Of a stretch of DNA of 64,000 nt, positions 9,906 through 18,890 are shown one piece after another. Below the pieces are notes generated by a model that was given only the letters and a program-made list of their open reading frames with translations, made no database searches and was not told the DNA's origin. Made by a program: the position numbers and the translations under genes. The DNA is from Nitrosomonas sp. GTDB lineage: Bacteria > Pseudomonadota > Gammaproteobacteria > Burkholderiales > Nitrosomonadaceae. The stretch spans positions 42,135-106,134 of the forward strand of contig JADKHF010000009.1 in the NCBI GenBank assembly GCA_016721865.1. The letters are read 5' to 3'. Numbering within the stretch: the first letter of the stretch is position 1; the number at the start of each line of letters is the position of its first letter.

Positions 9906-10924
9906 TTAATGCTGTGATAGGCCGCTGGAAAGGAGTTTTGCGGTAATTTCGACAATCGGAATAATACGTTCATAAGCCATGCGCCGAGGGCCGATGACAC
10001 CGACTGTACCGACGATTTCTCCTTCCATTTCATAGGGTGCTGTTATCACGCTGAATTCTTCCAGCGAAGCAACGTCAGATTCTCCACCAATAAAAATCTT
10101 GACGCCATGCGCTTGCCGGCTTAATTCGAGTAACTGTAACAGCTTGGTTTTACGTTCGAACAATTCAAATAATTTTTTCAGACTGATTAGATTATCCGAT
10201 AAATCTTCAACCTGAAGCAGATTTCGTTCGCCGGCCAAGACCATGGTTTCACTGTTTTCATTGATGGCATCACCGCCTGCCTCGATGGCTGCACTCATCA
10301 GACTGATCATTTCGCCGCGTAGTTGTTTGAGTTCATTATCCAGACGGCCACGAATTTCATCCAGAGTACAACCTGCATAGTGCTGATTGATAAAATTGCC
10401 GGCTTCGATCAGATCGGACTGGCTGTAAGGTTTATTGGTGAAGATAATGCGATTTTGCACATCCCCTTCGGGCGTTACGATGATCAGCAAGATGCGTTTT
10501 TCTGATAAGGCCATAAACTCGATATAACGGAATACGGCGCCTTTTCGTTTTGGCGTTACTACTACACCGGCAAAGCGGGTAAGCTCGGAAAGCAATTGCG
10601 AAGCGACATTAATCAAACGCGAGGATTATCAGGGTGTAATTGATTTTCCAGATGATTCAATTCGACCTTATCCAGTGTTTTGACTACCAGCAATGTGTCG
10701 ACAAAAAGACGATAACCTTGCGGGGTTGGAATTCTTCCGGCTGATGTATGCGGACTCGTTACCAATCCCATTTCTTCCAGATCAGCCATGACATTGCGGA
10801 TGGTTGCAGGACTTAAATCTAATCCGGAGAATTTTGAAAGAGCACGGGAACCAACGGGTTGGCCTTCGTGGATATATCGTTCTACCAGTGTTTTTAATAA
10901 TATTTGAGCACGTTCATTTAACAT
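9906..10924 (-). CDS. hrcA: Heat-inducible transcription repressor HrcA (one frame break)
   Basis: The repressor of class I heat-shock genes (groESL, dnaK), which binds CIRCE operators. The N-terminal winged helix (MLNERAQILLKTLVERYI, SRALSKFSGLDLSPATIRNVMADLE, SPHTSAGRIPTPQGYRLF) and the C-terminal GAF-like domain (AGVVVTPKRKGAVFRYIEF to GPRRMAYERIIPIVE) are both clear. They lie in two frames joined near 10615, where one missing base changes NPQRLINVASQLL to NPRV-stop. Adding one base gives 339 residues, a normal length. No CIRCE repeat was seen in this window, so its targets are elsewhere. Confidence 0.93.
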
Positions 10925-11231
10925 GGTGTAATTCTATATGAATCAACAGGTTTCATTGTTTGGTTGTAAGCAGTAATTTTGTCTCATCGCATCTATGCTA
11001 AACTTTCCGGATACCAGCATATCCGTTATGGATTTGAGTTTCAGTATGAGTTTGGGTATTTTTCTGGGTAACGTAATCATTCAGGCTAAATATGTGTAAC
11101 AAGCAATTTTTCAACTCTGCCCAGGTTAGATGTGGCCAACCTGTTTTGTTTTTTTGTTTTAACGGTAATTTTAGTGCTTATGTTTAATTCTGATCCCAAT
11201 AGAATCAATAATAGCTGACATATCTCAACTA
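10925..11231. other. Divergent promoter region of hrcA and nadK
   Basis: About 300 AT-rich bases between divergent genes. No open frame, RNA gene or inverted repeat of note was recognised. It must carry both promoters; none was assigned with confidence. Confidence 0.5.
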
Positions 11232-12104
11232 ATGAATTCCCCATTTACAACTATTGCGCTGATTGGCAAGCACAAGAACCCAGAAATTGCGATACCACTT
11301 CTCAATCTTGCCGAGTATCTAACGGGGAAGAATTATAAGATTTTGCTTGATCATCTCACAGCATCGCATATTTGCAGTGACAAATATCCAGTATTGTCTC
11401 TGGAAGAGATTGGTGGACAGGCTGATCTCGCCGTTGTCGTGGGCGGCGATGGTACGATGTTAAATATAGCGCGCATGCTGGTTTCCTATGATGTGCCGTT
11501 AATCGGCATTAATCAGGGAAGGCTCGGCTTTCTCACAGATTTATCTGTGGATACCATGTTTGAAACACTTGATGAAATGCTGGCAGGAAAATACACCACG
11601 GAACGCCGCATGCTGCTCTATGCTGAAATTATTCGCGATGGTGCCAGTGTTTTCGGCAGTCTGGCACTCAACGATGTGGTGCTGTATCGCGGTATGAGCA
11701 GCGGTATGATTGAGTTTGAGGTGAGGGTCAATAACGAGTATGTAAATACGCTTCGTTCTGATGGATTGATCGTAACCACGCCGACAGGTTCAACAGCCTA
11801 TGCGTTATCATCCGGTGGCCCCATCCTGCACCCCAGTCTGGATCTGATTGCACTGGTGCCGGTTTGTCCGCATACGCTCAGCAACCGTCCGATTGTCATC
11901 GGGCCGGATGCCAGTGTTGAAATCCAGATGCACAGTGCGGCCAATGTGCGCATTAATTGTGACAGCCATTCTTGTTATGATCTGGAGCAGACAGATAGTG
12001 TTATCGTGCGGCGTTTTCCCAAAACAGTGCGATTGCTGCATTCAGTCAACCATAGCTATTACCGCATGTTAAGAGAAAAACTGGGCTGGAGTGAATTTCC
12101 CTGA
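11232..12104 (+). CDS. nadK: NAD kinase
   Basis: Phosphorylates NAD to NADP. The 290-residue protein has the diagnostic GGDGTML motif at residues 71-77, the GRLGFLTDL segment, ALNDVVL, and the conserved TTPTGSTAYALSSGGPI stretch, with a C-terminal part ending near KLGWSEFP. Length is normal. It is divergent from hrcA and is followed 22 bp later by recN, an order widespread in beta- and gammaproteobacteria. Confidence 0.97.
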   Translation: MNSPFTTIALIGKHKNPEIAIPLLNLAEYLTGKNYKILLDHLTASHICSDKYPVLSLEEIGGQADLAVVVGGDGTMLNIARMLVSYDVPLIGINQGRLGFLTDLSVDTMFETLDEMLAGKYTTERRMLLYAEIIRDGASVFGSLALNDVVLYRGMSSGMIEFEVRVNNEYVNTLRSDGLIVTTPTGSTAYALSSGGPILHPSLDLIALVPVCPHTLSNRPIVIGPDASVEIQMHSAANVRINCDSHSCYDLEQTDSVIVRRFPKTVRLLHSVNHSYYRMLREKLGWSEFP

Positions 12105-12126
12105 TGACTCAGCAGAACGCGCGATC

Positions 12127-13802
12127 ATGCTAAAACACCTGAGTATCAAGGATTTTGTCATTGTTGACCGGATTGAACTTGAATTTATGCCCGGGTTTAC
12201 GGTACTGACTGGAGAAACGGGGGCAGGTAAATCCATTCTGATTGACGCGCTGATGCTTGCGTTGGGGGAGCGCGGCGATGTCAACCAGATACGGCTGGGT
12301 TGTGATCGTACTGAAATCAATGTGACATTCGATATCAGCCGCTTGCCGGGGGTAATGCATTGGCTGGAAGAAAATGACTTGCAGGGTGATCCGGATAGTT
12401 GTCTGATGCGCCGTATCATAGAAACAAATGGCCGCTCGCGCAGTTATATCAATGGACACACGGTTACCTTGCAGCAACTGCGCAGTGCAGGCGAGTATCT
12501 GGTAGTCATTCACAGTCAACATGCACATCAATCCCTGTTACAAAAAGACGCGCAACGCGAATTACTGGATGCCTTTTCCGGTTGCAGTGGTTTGGCGCAC
12601 GCGGTCAGGATGGCTTATCAGAACTGGCAGGATTGCTATCAACAAAGAATTGCAATGGAACAACGCGCGGCGGAATCACTTGATAAGCGCGAACAGCTTG
12701 ATTGGCAACTGCAAGAGTTATCAGCGCTAAATTTTACGCTGGAAGAATGGCAAGGATTGCAGGCAGACCATAGCCGCTTATCGCATGTGGCTGCTTTACT
12801 GGCAGCAGCCGAAACGGGCGTGGATATGTTATCCGAGCGTGAGAATTCGGTGCTGGCACAGATTAATACCGTGAATGGGCAACTGCTGAATCTGCTTGAA
12901 TATGATAGCCAGCTCAAATCAATCACCGATTTGCTGGAATCGGCACAAATTCAGTTGCAGGAAAGTATTTATGAACTGAAACACTACCAGCAGCACCTGG
13001 ATCTGGACCCTCAGGTATTGCAGGATATTGAACAACGGTTGTCAGCAATCCATACAACAGCGAGAAAATTTCGTGTGACGCCGGAAGAGTTGCCACAATT
13101 GTTAGAGAAGATTACGCGGCAACTGGAAACGCTGGGTTCAGATTCGGATATCGGCCATCTGCAAACGCTTGAAACTGCCGCGCAGGCAGCGTATCGCAAA
13201 CAGGCTAAGGAATTAAGCGCAGTGCGTCAACAAGCCAGTGAAGCGTTATCCCGGCAGGTAAGTGCAGCGATGCAAACGATTGCAATGGCGGGGGAGAATT
13301 CTCTGTTGCATTGACGGCAATGGAACACGGTAATGCGAATGGATTGGAACAAATTGAATTTCAGGTTGCAGCACATAAGGGCTTGCCGTTGCGGCCTCTG
13401 GCCAAAGTAGCATCGGGCGGTGAATTGTCGCGGATCAGCTTGGCGATACAAGTCATTACCAGTAAGGTCGGCGTGGTGCCAACACTCATTTTTGACGAAG
13501 TCGATGTCGGGATTGGCGGGCAGGTTGCTGAGATAGTCGGTAATTTATTAAAGAAACTGGGAAAAGAACGTCAGGTATTGTGCATTACCCATTTGCTGCA
13601 AGTAGCCGCAACCGGAGATCAGCAATGGCAGGTTGTTAAATCCACCGGAGAAAACAATAATCAGCAGGTTATCAGCCAAATAAACATCTTAGACCAACAG
13701 GAGCGCGTGGAAGAAATCGCACGTATGCTGGGCGGCATCAACATTACCGAGACAACGCTTCAGCATGCGGCAGAGATGCTGCAAAGTGGCCTGATTGATT
13801 AG
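12127..13802 (+). CDS. recN: DNA repair protein RecN (one frame break)
   Basis: An SMC-like ATPase used in double-strand break repair. The first part has Walker A GETGAGKS at residues 29-36 and long coiled coils; the second has the ABC signature KVASGGELSRISLAI, Walker B TLIFDEVDVGIGG and the H-loop VLCITHLLQVAA. They are separated by a break near 13297: a run of five G needs a sixth to read AGGEFSVALTAMEH. With it, the protein has 558 residues, a normal RecN length. The start at 12127 (MLKHLSIKDF) is chosen because it gives the standard family N-terminus. Confidence 0.94.
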
Positions 13803-13825
13803 TTTGTGCAACGGTTTGTGCGGCG

Positions 13826-15388
13826 TTAGCGGATAAAGTGACTGGTCCCAAATAAATCAACGATCATGCGCCGATAGTGCTCGGATTTGCGGATCTGTAG
13901 ATGTTCAAGCGAACTGAGATTATCGGTTAGCGTCATGCCTAGGGATTGATCAATATTCACGAGGCGCTGTTTTAACCAGGTGCGATGCGTGTCGGATAAT
14001 GATTTATCGTTTAGATTAATTGCGTGATTGGTGGCTAAAAAAATGAAATCATTGAATTCTGTATCCGGTTCGGAAATAAATACTTGCTGATAAGGAAATA
14101 CCTGGGCCAGTGTTTTTGCCACGGAAGCCAGCGCTGCATTTTGGCCATTATCCAGAAATGAAACGAAATTAAGCGCAAGTATCCCCTGGTTTGTCAGTAA
14201 GCCATGTAATTGGGCTAAAGCTTCAACGGTCAGAAGGTGCGTTGGTTCGGAGCCGCCCGTAAAGACATCCAGGATGATCAAATCATAGGGCCCGCTAAGC
14301 TGACGGATTTCATATCTGGCATCGCCAATAATCGTTTGGCCGGTTGGTATAAAACCGAAATAACTGCTTGCTGCTTCAGCTACCGCCGGATCAATTTCCA
14401 GTGTGTCAGTCACTATTCCGTATTCTTTCAAAGTCATGGCCATATGACCGGCACCTTGGCCAACTAAAAGCGCATGTTTGATATTGGGTGCCAAGATGGG
14501 CAATAAATTGACTATTTTTTGATACGTCAGAACATTCTCGCCATTACTGATACTGGCCGCACCAATGGTTGAAGCATCCACTGTCAGTAAGCGAAAATTC
14601 TCTGCAGGTTTGTCGATTACGCGAACCCAGCCATACAGGCTTTCCCGTTCAAACTGTACTTTGTGATTGTTTGCTTTGGAGGTGTTGTTAGCTGGTTCAG
14701 CAATAAGCGGGACTAAAAAAATTCCGATGGTTGTCAATACTGCGACAGGAGGTAATGTAATAATCAAACGCAAGTGTTGCCGTTCAAAATAGACAACAAC
14801 CAAGGCGAGGATCAACAGCGCAATCCCCAAGCCCAGAAAGATTTCACGTGAACCGACCTGCGGAAACAAATAAAAGCCCAGAAATAAAGTACCAATAACA
14901 CTGCCTACGGTACTGACCGCATAAATGGAACCGGCGCTGGCGCCAACGCCTTCCAAGCTGGAGGTGGCTAGTTTAACCGCAAAGGGACCGATCATTCCCA
15001 GCATGATCAGGCTGGGTGAGAATAATACGAGTGTGCTTACAAAAACTCCCATGCGTAAGCCAAGAGAGTCAGTGGCAAGCAAAATAGGACCCGTTAGCCA
15101 GGGGATCACCAGTGTTAATAATCCGGAGAGTGCAATGATCAATGCCAGGCCTGTATTTCTGGCTCGATCTGCCCAGCGGCCGCCAATGAAGTAGCCGAGA
15201 GCCAGCGCAATCAATGTAACCGAAATCACCGATGTCCAGACGTAAAGACTGGCGCCATAAAATGGCGCGATTAGCCGTGTTCCTAACAGTTCTATCACCA
15301 TAACCGCGGCGCCTGTCAGGAAGACAGTGCAGTAAAGCCAGGCCTGGTTTAATACCTTTGTTGCAGCAGAATGATTCATTGTATTCAC
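13826..15388 (-). CDS. Membrane-fused spermidine-synthase-like protein
   Basis: A 520-residue protein in two parts. The first 230 residues contain about seven hydrophobic helices (for example FLTGAAVMVIELLGTRLIAPF and LGLGIALLILALVVVYF). The rest is a class I methyltransferase-like fold of the spermidine synthase family with HALLVGQGAGHMAMTL, TLEIDPAVAEAA, IGDARYEIRQLSGPYDLIILDVF and LALNFVSF. Such fused proteins are widespread, but few have been assayed; several residues that bind putrescine in true SpeE enzymes are not evident, so the substrate is uncertain. It may transfer aminopropyl groups or use another amine acceptor. Confidence 0.83.
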   Translation of the reverse strand: MNTMNHSAATKVLNQAWLYCTVFLTGAAVMVIELLGTRLIAPFYGASLYVWTSVISVTLIALALGYFIGGRWADRARNTGLALIIALSGLLTLVIPWLTGPILLATDSLGLRMGVFVSTLVLFSPSLIMLGMIGPFAVKLATSSLEGVGASAGSIYAVSTVGSVIGTLFLGFYLFPQVGSREIFLGLGIALLILALVVVYFERQHLRLIITLPPVAVLTTIGIFLVPLIAEPANNTSKANNHKVQFERESLYGWVRVIDKPAENFRLLTVDASTIGAASISNGENVLTYQKIVNLLPILAPNIKHALLVGQGAGHMAMTLKEYGIVTDTLEIDPAVAEAASSYFGFIPTGQTIIGDARYEIRQLSGPYDLIILDVFTGGSEPTHLLTVEALAQLHGLLTNQGILALNFVSFLDNGQNAALASVAKTLAQVFPYQQVFISEPDTEFNDFIFLATNHAINLNDKSLSDTHRTWLKQRLVNIDQSLGMTLTDNLSSLEHLQIRKSEHYRRMIVDLFGTSHFIR

Positions 15389-15480
15389 TAAAATTGGAAG
15401 GAGTGCATGTATGAAAAGACAGGAGTGCTAAACAATTAGCAAGGGGTAAGAATTCTAAAGTTAAATCCTGAATTAGGGAA

Positions 15481-15497
15481 TGCGACAAATTGTCGCA
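15481..15497. promoter_or_regulatory. Palindromic operator candidate, copy 1
   Basis: TGCGACAAATTGTCGCA: two perfect eight-base arms around one central A. The flanks GGGA and TCCC extend it imperfectly. A second copy with identical arms lies 86 bp away centre to centre, about eight helical turns, so both could bind the same regulator on one face of the DNA. Confidence 0.7.
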
Positions 15498-15566
15498 TCC
15501 CGGAGTTGTATCTGAAAAGATTGAGAATTAATCCTGGTGCGGGATTACGTTATTTGAGTTACGGGG

Positions 15567-15583
15567 TGCGACAATTTGTCGCA
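15567..15583. promoter_or_regulatory. Palindromic operator candidate, copy 2
   Basis: TGCGACAATTTGTCGCA: the same arms as copy 1, with T in the centre. It lies about 200 bp before the start of the His-N-terminal protein gene and about 180 bp from the divergent gene, so it could control either. No sigma-54 type GG-N10-GC promoter was found downstream. Confidence 0.7.
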
Positions 15584-15784
15584 TTGTAATTCTGTTAATT
15601 GAAAGATAAAGTCCAAAAGGGAGTTCTTTTTTTGATGAAGAATGTTTCTGGAAATTAAATTCATCATTAGTTTTAAAAAAAGGTTTCTCCAATTTTATTT
15701 TGAGTGATTGCATTTTCAAAGTAATTTTAGCAATGCAAGCAAGTGAGCAGGATTAAAGTTTAATTTAAATTACAGGGTGTTTTT

Positions 15785-16525
15785 ATGAGAATGATTAAGC
15801 AATTAAATTTATTTACGCAATCTGCCTTGGCTATGGCTGTTCTGGCAGGCACTGGACAGATTGCATCAGCGCATACGCGTCTGGAAACGGCGACAGTCGC
15901 TGAGAACACCCGGGTGACTAACAACGTTATCATTGGTCATGGCTGTGGAGAAAAAAACGTCATAGGTACCAGTGTGGTGTTTCCTGATGGTGTGGATTCA
16001 ACCATTACGGTTGATGGTCAACCACATGCGGGTGCTTTGACCGATTATGTGCAAAATTGGGGAAACCTGATACAGAAAAATTATAGCAAAGCTGTTTTTA
16101 GTTTCGAAGATGAAAAAACCGACTCGAAGAACAATGTGGTTGGTTTCTGGGCAGGTGGCGGTGGTTCCCTGCCGCATCATTTGAATGGTTATATTCCATT
16201 CAGAGCCGGTGCAGTGATTATTGAACCCACTTCCTGTGCCAAGAGTGTCAAATTTTATATATCCATTGCTGATATCTGTGAAATTACCCCGGTTTCCGGA
16301 TTTAGTAGCGAAACAGTCAATCTGTGGACGCATAACGCACTAGGCACACCTTATGACCGGGTGAGTACGACAGATGATGGTCCGGCGTCATTCACAGTTA
16401 CTCGCACCAGCGCATTGCCCGCATCCTGTGGTACAGGGGTGGCAGTTGAAGTGAAGCCTTCCGCAGCTCAAATCAATCGTGATTTGCCAATCAAATTGGA
16501 TGGCAACCAAATTTGGCCACAGTAA
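15785..16525 (+). CDS. Secreted protein with predicted N-terminal His, distant DUF1775/YcnI-like (paralog 1)
   Basis: A 246-residue exported protein. The signal peptide ends GQIASA, so cleavage leaves HTRLETATV with histidine as residue 1. That, the early GHGC motif (IIGHGCGEKN), the VVFPDG strand and a later W-x-GGG-SLP segment recall DUF1775/YcnI proteins, which bind Cu(II) through an N-terminal histidine. Similarity is distant and unproven. Cysteines recur as GHGC, PTSCAKS, ADICEI and PASCG, suggesting two disulfides. It is the first of a tandem pair with the next gene, and begins a run of same-strand genes ending with apbE. Likely periplasmic copper handling. Confidence 0.75.
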   Translation: MRMIKQLNLFTQSALAMAVLAGTGQIASAHTRLETATVAENTRVTNNVIIGHGCGEKNVIGTSVVFPDGVDSTITVDGQPHAGALTDYVQNWGNLIQKNYSKAVFSFEDEKTDSKNNVVGFWAGGGGSLPHHLNGYIPFRAGAVIIEPTSCAKSVKFYISIADICEITPVSGFSSETVNLWTHNALGTPYDRVSTTDDGPASFTVTRTSALPASCGTGVAVEVKPSAAQINRDLPIKLDGNQIWPQ

Positions 16526-16565
16526 CGGGCATTTGAAATTTGTTTTTTTAAAAAGAGGAGGATTC

Positions 16566-17375
16566 ATGTCATTTATTTTTATAGGACTGCTATATATGTT
16601 TAAAACCATTAAAGCTAAACAGTGCACTTTAATTTTGATAACCGCAGTTGGACTGGTTGGCGCATCGCAATCTGCGTTTGCGCACACACGTTTAAAAACA
16701 CCAGTAGTCAACGAAAATGCGGCAAACCATGGCAGTGATTATAATGCCGCGGTGGTAGGGCATGGCTGCACGAACCCGACGACGAAGGTTGTTGATCTCA
16801 CCGTAATTGGAACCATAGTAGTATTTCCGGACGGTAAGGATTCAATCATAACGGTCGATGGCGCACCGCACACCGGTTCATTGACTGATTTTGTAACGAA
16901 TTGGGGCAGTCCTGTTACAAAGATTCAGGACCGTAGCATTTTTGACCATGAGGATTATATAAAAGATTCGCTGGGTAACAAGCTTGGTTTCTGGACAGGC
17001 GGCGGTAGTGGCTTGAAGGGTGGTTTTAGAGCGCTGGTTCCGTTCGCAACTGCGGGAGTTGTTATTGAGCCAACCTCTTGTGCAAAAAGCGTAACATTTG
17101 TTCCTGGAATTGCTGATATTTGCGAGATTACTGATGCAGCAGGATTTAGCGATTCAACGGTTAACGTATGGGCGCCTGCGGTCGGCTCAATTTATGACAA
17201 CCCAGCGGCTCATGGTTACGATTCACCTGCTACTCTGACAGTTAATCGCAGTATCGCTCCCTTACCGGCATCGTGCGGTGCCGGGGTTGATGTCGTGGTT
17301 AAACCATCGGCCACCCAGTTGAATCGTGATTTGCGAATAAACTTTAATGGCAGTCAGATCTGGCCTGCCGAGTAA
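16566..17375 (+). CDS. Secreted protein with predicted N-terminal His, distant DUF1775/YcnI-like (paralog 2)
   Basis: A paralog of the preceding gene. The signal peptide ends SQSAFA, leaving HTRLKTPVV as mature N-terminus. Shared blocks are VVGHGC, VFPDGKDSIITVDGAPHTG, LGFWTGGGSG, EPTSCAKSV, ADICEITDAAGFS, LPASCGAGV and a C-terminus ending GSQIWPAE. All four Cys blocks are kept. The start at 16566 follows a strong GAGGAGG site; an alternative ATG at 16596 would give a more ordinary signal peptide. The strong conservation between copies against variable loops suggests two related but not identical jobs, for example different metal affinity or partner. Confidence 0.75.
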   Translation: MSFIFIGLLYMFKTIKAKQCTLILITAVGLVGASQSAFAHTRLKTPVVNENAANHGSDYNAAVVGHGCTNPTTKVVDLTVIGTIVVFPDGKDSIITVDGAPHTGSLTDFVTNWGSPVTKIQDRSIFDHEDYIKDSLGNKLGFWTGGGSGLKGGFRALVPFATAGVVIEPTSCAKSVTFVPGIADICEITDAAGFSDSTVNVWAPAVGSIYDNPAAHGYDSPATLTVNRSIAPLPASCGAGVDVVVKPSATQLNRDLRINFNGSQIWPAE

Positions 17376-17531
17376 ACTAAGTATTATTTATTAGTGATGG
17401 CATATGCGGCGGGCACCCATGAATATTCAGGTACGGGTGTTCGCTTGCCTTTTGTGGAAGTAGCCGCAGAGGCGTCACAAATAAAACGGCTGTTCCAAAG
17501 CGCATAAAACTCACATAAGGAGTATATGATC

Positions 17532-17984
17532 ATGCAGCATAAAATATTTCGGGTTATTTTCTGTGCGGCGTCGCTTGGCTATGCCAGCATGAGTGGTGCA
17601 CATAGTGGCGGTGCAACCCTGGATCCAACTGGCACTGTGCAAAGTTTTACCGGTTTTGCCTTAGTTACTTGTTTTGACGACGGCAATGGAAAGGCTGATA
17701 ATTTGATTGCAAGAATAAAGGATTCTTCCTCTCCGTATCCCAATTTATTGGTCAATCTTCAGGTAATAAGCCCCAGGAGGGATCGCGCAATTAGTATTAC
17801 CGATACAGTTTCCGGGGATGCTGAACCGAGCCCTTATGTGACGTTACGTGGCGGCGAAGGGGCCTATTTGATGTTGGTGACTAAAACGGATGTTGGGGCA
17901 AGATTATTTGAAGTCGAATATCATTGTATGACAGTGAGTGGAGCGCATACGGGAACTGAGATTACTGTCCGGCAGTTTGACTGA
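17532..17984 (+). CDS. Small secreted protein with predicted N-terminal His, unknown family
   Basis: A 150-residue exported protein not recognised as any named family. The signal peptide ends SMSGA, leaving HSGGATLDP as mature N-terminus, again histidine first. Two cysteines (VTCFDDG and EYHCMTV) could form a disulfide in a small beta-rich fold. An ATG at 17526 is only three bases from the AAGGAG site; the ATG at 17532 has better spacing. It follows the two His-first paralogs by about 150 bp and precedes a thioredoxin gene, so a role in the same periplasmic metal or redox process is inferred from position. Confidence 0.65.
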   Translation: MQHKIFRVIFCAASLGYASMSGAHSGGATLDPTGTVQSFTGFALVTCFDDGNGKADNLIARIKDSSSPYPNLLVNLQVISPRRDRAISITDTVSGDAEPSPYVTLRGGEGAYLMLVTKTDVGARLFEVEYHCMTVSGAHTGTEITVRQFD

Positions 17985-18068
17985 ACATTTCTACAATGAT
18001 GAGACTTGAAGGCAATGCTTGTTGCCTGTCATTAAATGAATCAAGCAATAAATTAAGGGACGAGTGCG

Positions 18069-18578
18069 ATGATAAATAAAGTGAAATTATTATCTTTTAT
18101 AATTCCAATACTGGGTTTGTTTGCTGCAACGTCATTTGCGGAACATCTGGATCAGGTATCACCTTCCTGTGCATTGACGACATTGGATGGCGAATCCGCC
18201 CATAATTTACAGGAATTGAAGGGAAAGGTTGTCTACATTGATTTCTGGGCGTCCTGGTGTCCGCCTTGTGTAAAATCATTTCCATTTCTAGATCAACTTA
18301 ATCATGATATGAAAGATCAAGGCTTGCATATCATCGGTGTCAATCTGGATGAAAAAGTGACAGATGCCAAAGAATTTCTTGCTAAATATCCAGTGAATTT
18401 TTCGATTGTCGCGGACCCCAGTAAGCAGTGTGCCAGGGTCTTTGAAATGATGGCGATGCCGACTTCCTATTTGATTGATAGAAAGGGAACAATTCGTCAT
18501 ATTCATCAAGGATTTCGTCCTGGCGAAACAGAAGAATTACGCGCTTTGATTACGCAACTTGTGATGGAACAACCTTAG
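18069..18578 (+). CDS. TlpA/ResA-like periplasmic thioredoxin
   Basis: A 169-residue exported thiol-disulfide protein. The signal peptide ends ATSFA; the fold has FWASWCPPCVKSFPFL with the CPPC active site, and the cis-proline in MAMPTSYLIDRKG. It is similar in length to TlpA/ResA proteins that reduce apocytochromes or copper-binding sites. Two further cysteines (SPSCALT and SKQCARV) are present. It starts the conserved run thioredoxin, DUF4266, DUF3570, ApbE that occurs in other proteobacteria. It may keep Cys or metal sites in the neighbouring exported proteins reduced. Confidence 0.88.
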   Translation: MINKVKLLSFIIPILGLFAATSFAEHLDQVSPSCALTTLDGESAHNLQELKGKVVYIDFWASWCPPCVKSFPFLDQLNHDMKDQGLHIIGVNLDEKVTDAKEFLAKYPVNFSIVADPSKQCARVFEMMAMPTSYLIDRKGTIRHIHQGFRPGETEELRALITQLVMEQP

Positions 18579-18605
18579 GAATTTTCAGTCATTGGCCTGG
18601 CCGTC

Positions 18606-18833
18606 ATGAGAAAATCTTTGTGTGCTAAAATTAACATGGTGTTTGTAATATGTATTGGATTATCCGGTTGCGTCCATGTAGAGCCGTGGGAACGCGGGAA
18701 TCTGGCAAAATCGCAGATGGAATTGGACCCCAATCCTTTGCAAAGTGAAAGACAGTCACACAATTACAGCAGCCGCGAAGCGGCTCCAAGCGATAAATCT
18801 TCTGCAGGTGGTGGTGGTTGCGGCTGTTATTAA
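18606..18833 (+). CDS. DUF4266 small lipoprotein
   Basis: A 75-residue lipoprotein. The lipobox LSGC gives a lipidated Cys followed by VHVEPWERGNLAKSQMELDP, the DUF4266 signature, and the protein ends in a Gly/Cys tail (GGGGCGCY). The tail cysteines are a candidate metal-binding or redox site. It lies 28 bp after the thioredoxin gene and just before the DUF3570 gene, the usual order for this family. Function is unknown. Confidence 0.82.
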   Translation: MRKSLCAKINMVFVICIGLSGCVHVEPWERGNLAKSQMELDPNPLQSERQSHNYSSREAAPSDKSSAGGGGCGCY

Positions 18834-18890
18834 ACCGATTCCTGTTAGAAGTTGTTTTCTTAAGGTAAATAAAATTTGCAACGGAATAGT

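Larger units (their letters stand above)
15389..15784. other. Divergent intergenic region with paired palindromes
   Basis: About 400 bases separate the spermidine-synthase-like gene from the His-N-terminal protein gene. No convincing gene lies here; a minus-strand open frame at 15528-15719 is AT-rich and has no recognisable product. The two 17-bp palindromes (listed separately) are the main content. A TACAGGG site at 15771-15777 serves the downstream start. Confidence 0.6.

Noticed and set aside
15528..15719. 63-codon minus-strand frame covering a palindrome
   Set aside because: Very Lys/Phe/Asn-rich, as expected from AT-rich intergenic DNA; no product recognised.
15567..15784. Sigma-54 promoter after the palindromes
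   Set aside because: No GG-N10-GC element with TGGCAC/TTGC-like sequence was found between the palindromes and the start codon.
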